Assembly: GCA_964490975.1 (NCBI GenBank)
Contig: CAZBEQ010000024.1
Coordinates: 1-52,513 of the forward strand
DNA length: 52,513 bases
Reading direction: 5' to 3'
DNA from: DTU013 sp964490975
Lineage (GTDB): Bacteria; Bacillota; Clostridia; Acetivibrionales; DTU013
Shown here: positions 49,951 through 52,513 of the stretch, one piece after another
Layout of the letters: each line of letters begins with the position of its first letter
Position numbering within the stretch: position 1 is the stretch's first letter
Made by a program: the position numbers and the translations under genes
The notes under the pieces: generated by a model
Told to the model about the DNA's origin: nothing
Database searches by the model: none
Seen by the model: the letters and a program-made list of their open reading frames with translations, nothing else

Positions 49951-52398
49951 CTATCCACAAGCCACTTGACTTCTGACAATTTCTGCAGCTGCAATATTTG
50001 CATTAAAGCCCAATGTAGCACCTGCATCACTTCCGGAATGAATGTACGATACTTTATGACCGGTTCCGGCATTAATAGTAAAATACTGTGATACTATATC
50101 CCATGTTACTTTAAAATTAATCGAACCATTACCAGACAGCGTTGTATTCGCATTCATAGCTTTCTGAAGGGCTGATGCCAGTTGATATCCACTATATACG
50201 CCATCCGGCATATCGATTGAAACCTGGCGTCCTGATTCCGAAGCAAATTTTAGCACATCATTACCTTTAGTTATGTTAAATAGCCCAGCGATTCTAGTAA
50301 ATGACTTAATCTCAAGATACTTGGCTTCATTTCCCCAGGAACTGAAGTACATAATATTAGGGTAAGAACCATTGTTATAGAATCTATATTGCTTCGTTCC
50401 AAAATTTCCAACAAGTTTAACATTTTTCCCATGACCTTCTCCGTTTCCGGAAACCTTTTGCAGCTTATAATAAGCTTTTTTATCTGAAGTATCTGTAAAC
50501 CCGATATAATTAAAACCATCGACAGGATTGTATAGAAATTCCAAATCCATATAGAAATCCAAAGAGCCCTCATTACATTGTATCTTGAAACGCCTTCTGT
50601 AAATGTATTTATAATCCGTAATAAGATTTATCTCAAAAAATACCCTGTCTCCTGTATCCTCACCACCGACATCTGTTATTGAGAAATCTTCATTAAGTAT
50701 GCACCTGCCCAACTTTATTCTGACAGCGTATTGCCTGCCATATGGTTTAACAATTTTGTTACTGCAGTTAGTCAGCATATTTTGAATAGTCTCTAGATAT
50801 AGCATAGTTCCGCCCTGGTATGGTTTTTTAGATGTAACAACAATTGTATTGTTCCTGACAGTTAAATTATATGCATACAAGTTGGATGTTAAATAACTAC
50901 AGCTATCAATATCAAGATTATTGTCGCAAATTTCAACTGATGGATAAACAATATCTGCTCCATTTGAATTGTTTGTACAGGACACAAACTTAAATGTTGG
51001 ATTAGTCTCATTCCCAGAAATTTTTATATTATTCCCGATAATTTTATGGACAACCTTTGAATAATCAATCTCTGCTGGATTTTGAGAATCATAGTCAATT
51101 CTGTAGTAAAACATTGTATATGAAAATTTTGTGCATTTGAAATCATTATGAAGCATCCATACCTCATCAGCATACATACTACCGGACTGACCAACTATAT
51201 AGTAAACATCAAAGGTATTGTTTCTTATTTCCCATCGGGTAGTCCTGGCTTGGGCTTGAAACAGCTGTACCTGGAGCATATCTTTAACAGCATCTATGGT
51301 AAGATTAGCAAGGGATGGTTCCATATTTTTAGCAACTTCAGCAAATCGTTCCTCAACTACATACATATTATTACAGTATCTTTTAATACTACCCCCGGAT
51401 TTTGCTTTCATTAAAACGTTGTATTGTTTAGGCGAGTTAAATACAATATTGTTTTTCCATGTATTATTGTAATAATAAACTTCATCAGCACTTAAATAAG
51501 CATCATATAAAGCACAATCACGATTAATACTTTTGATTCCTTCTATATGATTATGATAATAGATAGCTTTTGAACCCTCGTATAGTACAAAGCAGTAATA
51601 CCCATTATTTGTTTTATCCCCCCACCAGTTATCATTACATTTAACATAATTATCGCAAACGACTAATAACTTTCTAGATTTTGAAACCTGACTTTCAAAG
51701 CTACCATCATTATCTGTTGATACATCAACAAATTTGTAATCAAAATTAGTTATGTGGTTTCCTCGTACATACATCGTATCAACCGGGGTATCATGTAGTT
51801 TTATACAGCTTAGCCTTGTATTTGTAACGATATTTTTGTCAAATATAAAATTATGAATTCCGTATGTCTCAGCATCTGGATTAATGTTTGTCGGAGATAT
51901 TTCTCTAAACACAGAAATAGATCCACTTAAAGTATTATCACTGATATCGACCAACTCATAATACTTCTTACCTGAGTGTTCAAAAAGAACGATATCATTA
52001 ATTGTAGAAGTTAGTTTTAGTTTTTGTATTGATATATTCTTGCAATTAACTCCAGGATCAAATAGTATATAGTGACTACCGCTAAGAACAAACTCAGCTG
52101 ATGCATTTAGGCCAATTATTGATACATCAGTATCTACAGAACTTGGTGCTTCAGTCCTTAGATAAAACCTGTTATCAACAATAACTGTAACGCCCGATTT
52201 TATACCTTCAATAAGTCTTTTTACATTATTTACTCCTTCAGATTCATCATTAGGTATCATACCCAACTCGATACATGTAACAGCTCTAGTCAGTAACGTA
52301 TAAGTGTCTTTCTTTGTTACTTCCTTGGTTTGCCCTACTCCCAGTAATGTCTTAAATTTATGAGTTAGTGAATTAGTTTTATACTCTCGGGCATCCAT
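49951..52398 (-). CDS. Large parallel beta-helix protein, tail-spike-like
   Basis: An 815-aa protein with no signal peptide. After a Lys/Thr-rich N-terminus (to about residue 75) comes a long right-handed beta-helix-like region rich in Asn, Ile, Tyr and Val, with repeated N-N-x-I/V and I-x-N-N-x-I turns (about 80-600). A compact C-terminal domain follows (about 725-815: DMPDGVYSGYQLASALQKAM, then FTINAGTG). That C-terminal pattern resembles domains seen in phage tail and flagellar-type proteins. The ATG at 52398 has GGAGG 7 bases upstream. Likely roles are phage/prophage tail spike or surface polysaccharide binding; neither is proven, and no other phage gene is visible. Confidence 0.75.
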   Translation of the reverse strand: MDAREYKTNSLTHKFKTLLGVGQTKEVTKKDTYTLLTRAVTCIELGMIPNDESEGVNNVKRLIEGIKSGVTVIVDNRFYLRTEAPSSVDTDVSIIGLNASAEFVLSGSHYILFDPGVNCKNISIQKLKLTSTINDIVLFEHSGKKYYELVDISDNTLSGSISVFREISPTNINPDAETYGIHNFIFDKNIVTNTRLSCIKLHDTPVDTMYVRGNHITNFDYKFVDVSTDNDGSFESQVSKSRKLLVVCDNYVKCNDNWWGDKTNNGYYCFVLYEGSKAIYYHNHIEGIKSINRDCALYDAYLSADEVYYYNNTWKNNIVFNSPKQYNVLMKAKSGGSIKRYCNNMYVVEERFAEVAKNMEPSLANLTIDAVKDMLQVQLFQAQARTTRWEIRNNTFDVYYIVGQSGSMYADEVWMLHNDFKCTKFSYTMFYYRIDYDSQNPAEIDYSKVVHKIIGNNIKISGNETNPTFKFVSCTNNSNGADIVYPSVEICDNNLDIDSCSYLTSNLYAYNLTVRNNTIVVTSKKPYQGGTMLYLETIQNMLTNCSNKIVKPYGRQYAVRIKLGRCILNEDFSITDVGGEDTGDRVFFEINLITDYKYIYRRRFKIQCNEGSLDFYMDLEFLYNPVDGFNYIGFTDTSDKKAYYKLQKVSGNGEGHGKNVKLVGNFGTKQYRFYNNGSYPNIMYFSSWGNEAKYLEIKSFTRIAGLFNITKGNDVLKFASESGRQVSIDMPDGVYSGYQLASALQKAMNANTTLSGNGSINFKVTWDIVSQYFTINAGTGHKVSYIHSGSDAGATLGFNANIAAAEIVRSQVACG

Positions 52399-52399
52399 A

Positions 52400-52513
52400 T
52401 TACACCTCCACCATCCACCTTCCCACAGCAAAAAGAAGGCTATCTGATGCTACATTATATGGTAAGCGGCAATTAAAAAGCGTCTTTTCTAAGCCTCCCG
52501 TACCAGATAGAAT
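52400..52513 (-). CDS. 3' end of an upstream gene, partial
   Basis: A minus-strand frame is open from the window edge to TAA at 52400-52402, encoding at least 37 residues ending ...LLFAVGRWMVEV. Its stop lies 1 base before the beta-helix start codon and overlaps its ribosome site, which suggests an operon. The product cannot be recognised from so short a piece. Confidence 0.5.
   Translation of the reverse strand: MLSGTGGLEKTLFNCRLPYNVASDSLLFAVGRWMVEV

Overview
The window looks like a chromosomal segment of an anaerobic, spore-forming member of the Clostridia (Bacillota). It has the heat-shock block hrcA-grpE-dnaK-dnaJ-prmA-rsmE behind hemW, lepA and spoIIP, plus remA and yicC, rpsU-yqeY, an HrcA/CIRCE control site, strong GGAGG ribosome sites and pyruvate phosphate dikinase. 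Almost every gene is on the minus strand. The only plus-strand items are a 44-aa membrane peptide and a wrecked IS3-family element. A run of 100 N at 23584-23683 marks a scaffold gap, so this is draft sequence.

Layout, left to right. 1-154 is a truncated group IIC intron behind the ppdK terminator. 268-2895 is ppdK. 3147-10469 is a complete flavin-based extracellular electron transfer (FLEET) locus, transcribed ndh2-dmkB-dmkA-eetA-eetB-pplA-fmnB. It supplies an NADH dehydrogenase, a demethylmenaquinone branch, two membrane partners, a doubly flavinylatable surface lipoprotein and its flavin transferase. 10753-15209 holds glyQS, coaBC, rpoZ, remA and yicC; gmk is missing from its usual place. 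15335-22216 is the heat-shock operon. 22362-30101 carries a HAD phosphatase, hemW (interrupted by the gap), lepA, folD, a small membrane protein and spoIIP. 30294-31463 has the plus-strand peptide and a leaderless AbiEi/DUF559-like gene. 31956-36239 is a giant acyl-CoA dehydratase activase fusion. 36651-44865 is lepB, aspS, hisS, an MBL hydrolase, relA and apt. 44941-48013 is recJ, yqeY and rpsU. 48147-52513 is an accessory end with a pseudogene, the IS3 remnant, a 21-bp perfect inverted repeat, a beta-helix protein resembling a phage tail spike and the end of its upstream neighbour.

Two things stand out beyond the known genes. First, short tandem repeats of many unrelated units (9 to 90 bp) sit in the spacers between housekeeping genes and, in frame, inside HemW, the MBL hydrolase, SpoIIP and the ends of RecJ. 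The scaffold gap falls in one such array. Second, a structured element of about 130 bp with 30-bp arms and an internal GGCC hairpin occurs twice, both times upstream of an aminoacyl-tRNA synthetase gene (glyQS and hisS). It is either a MITE or an undescribed leader RNA.

All functions are inferred from reading motifs, gene order and sequence by eye. No database search was run.
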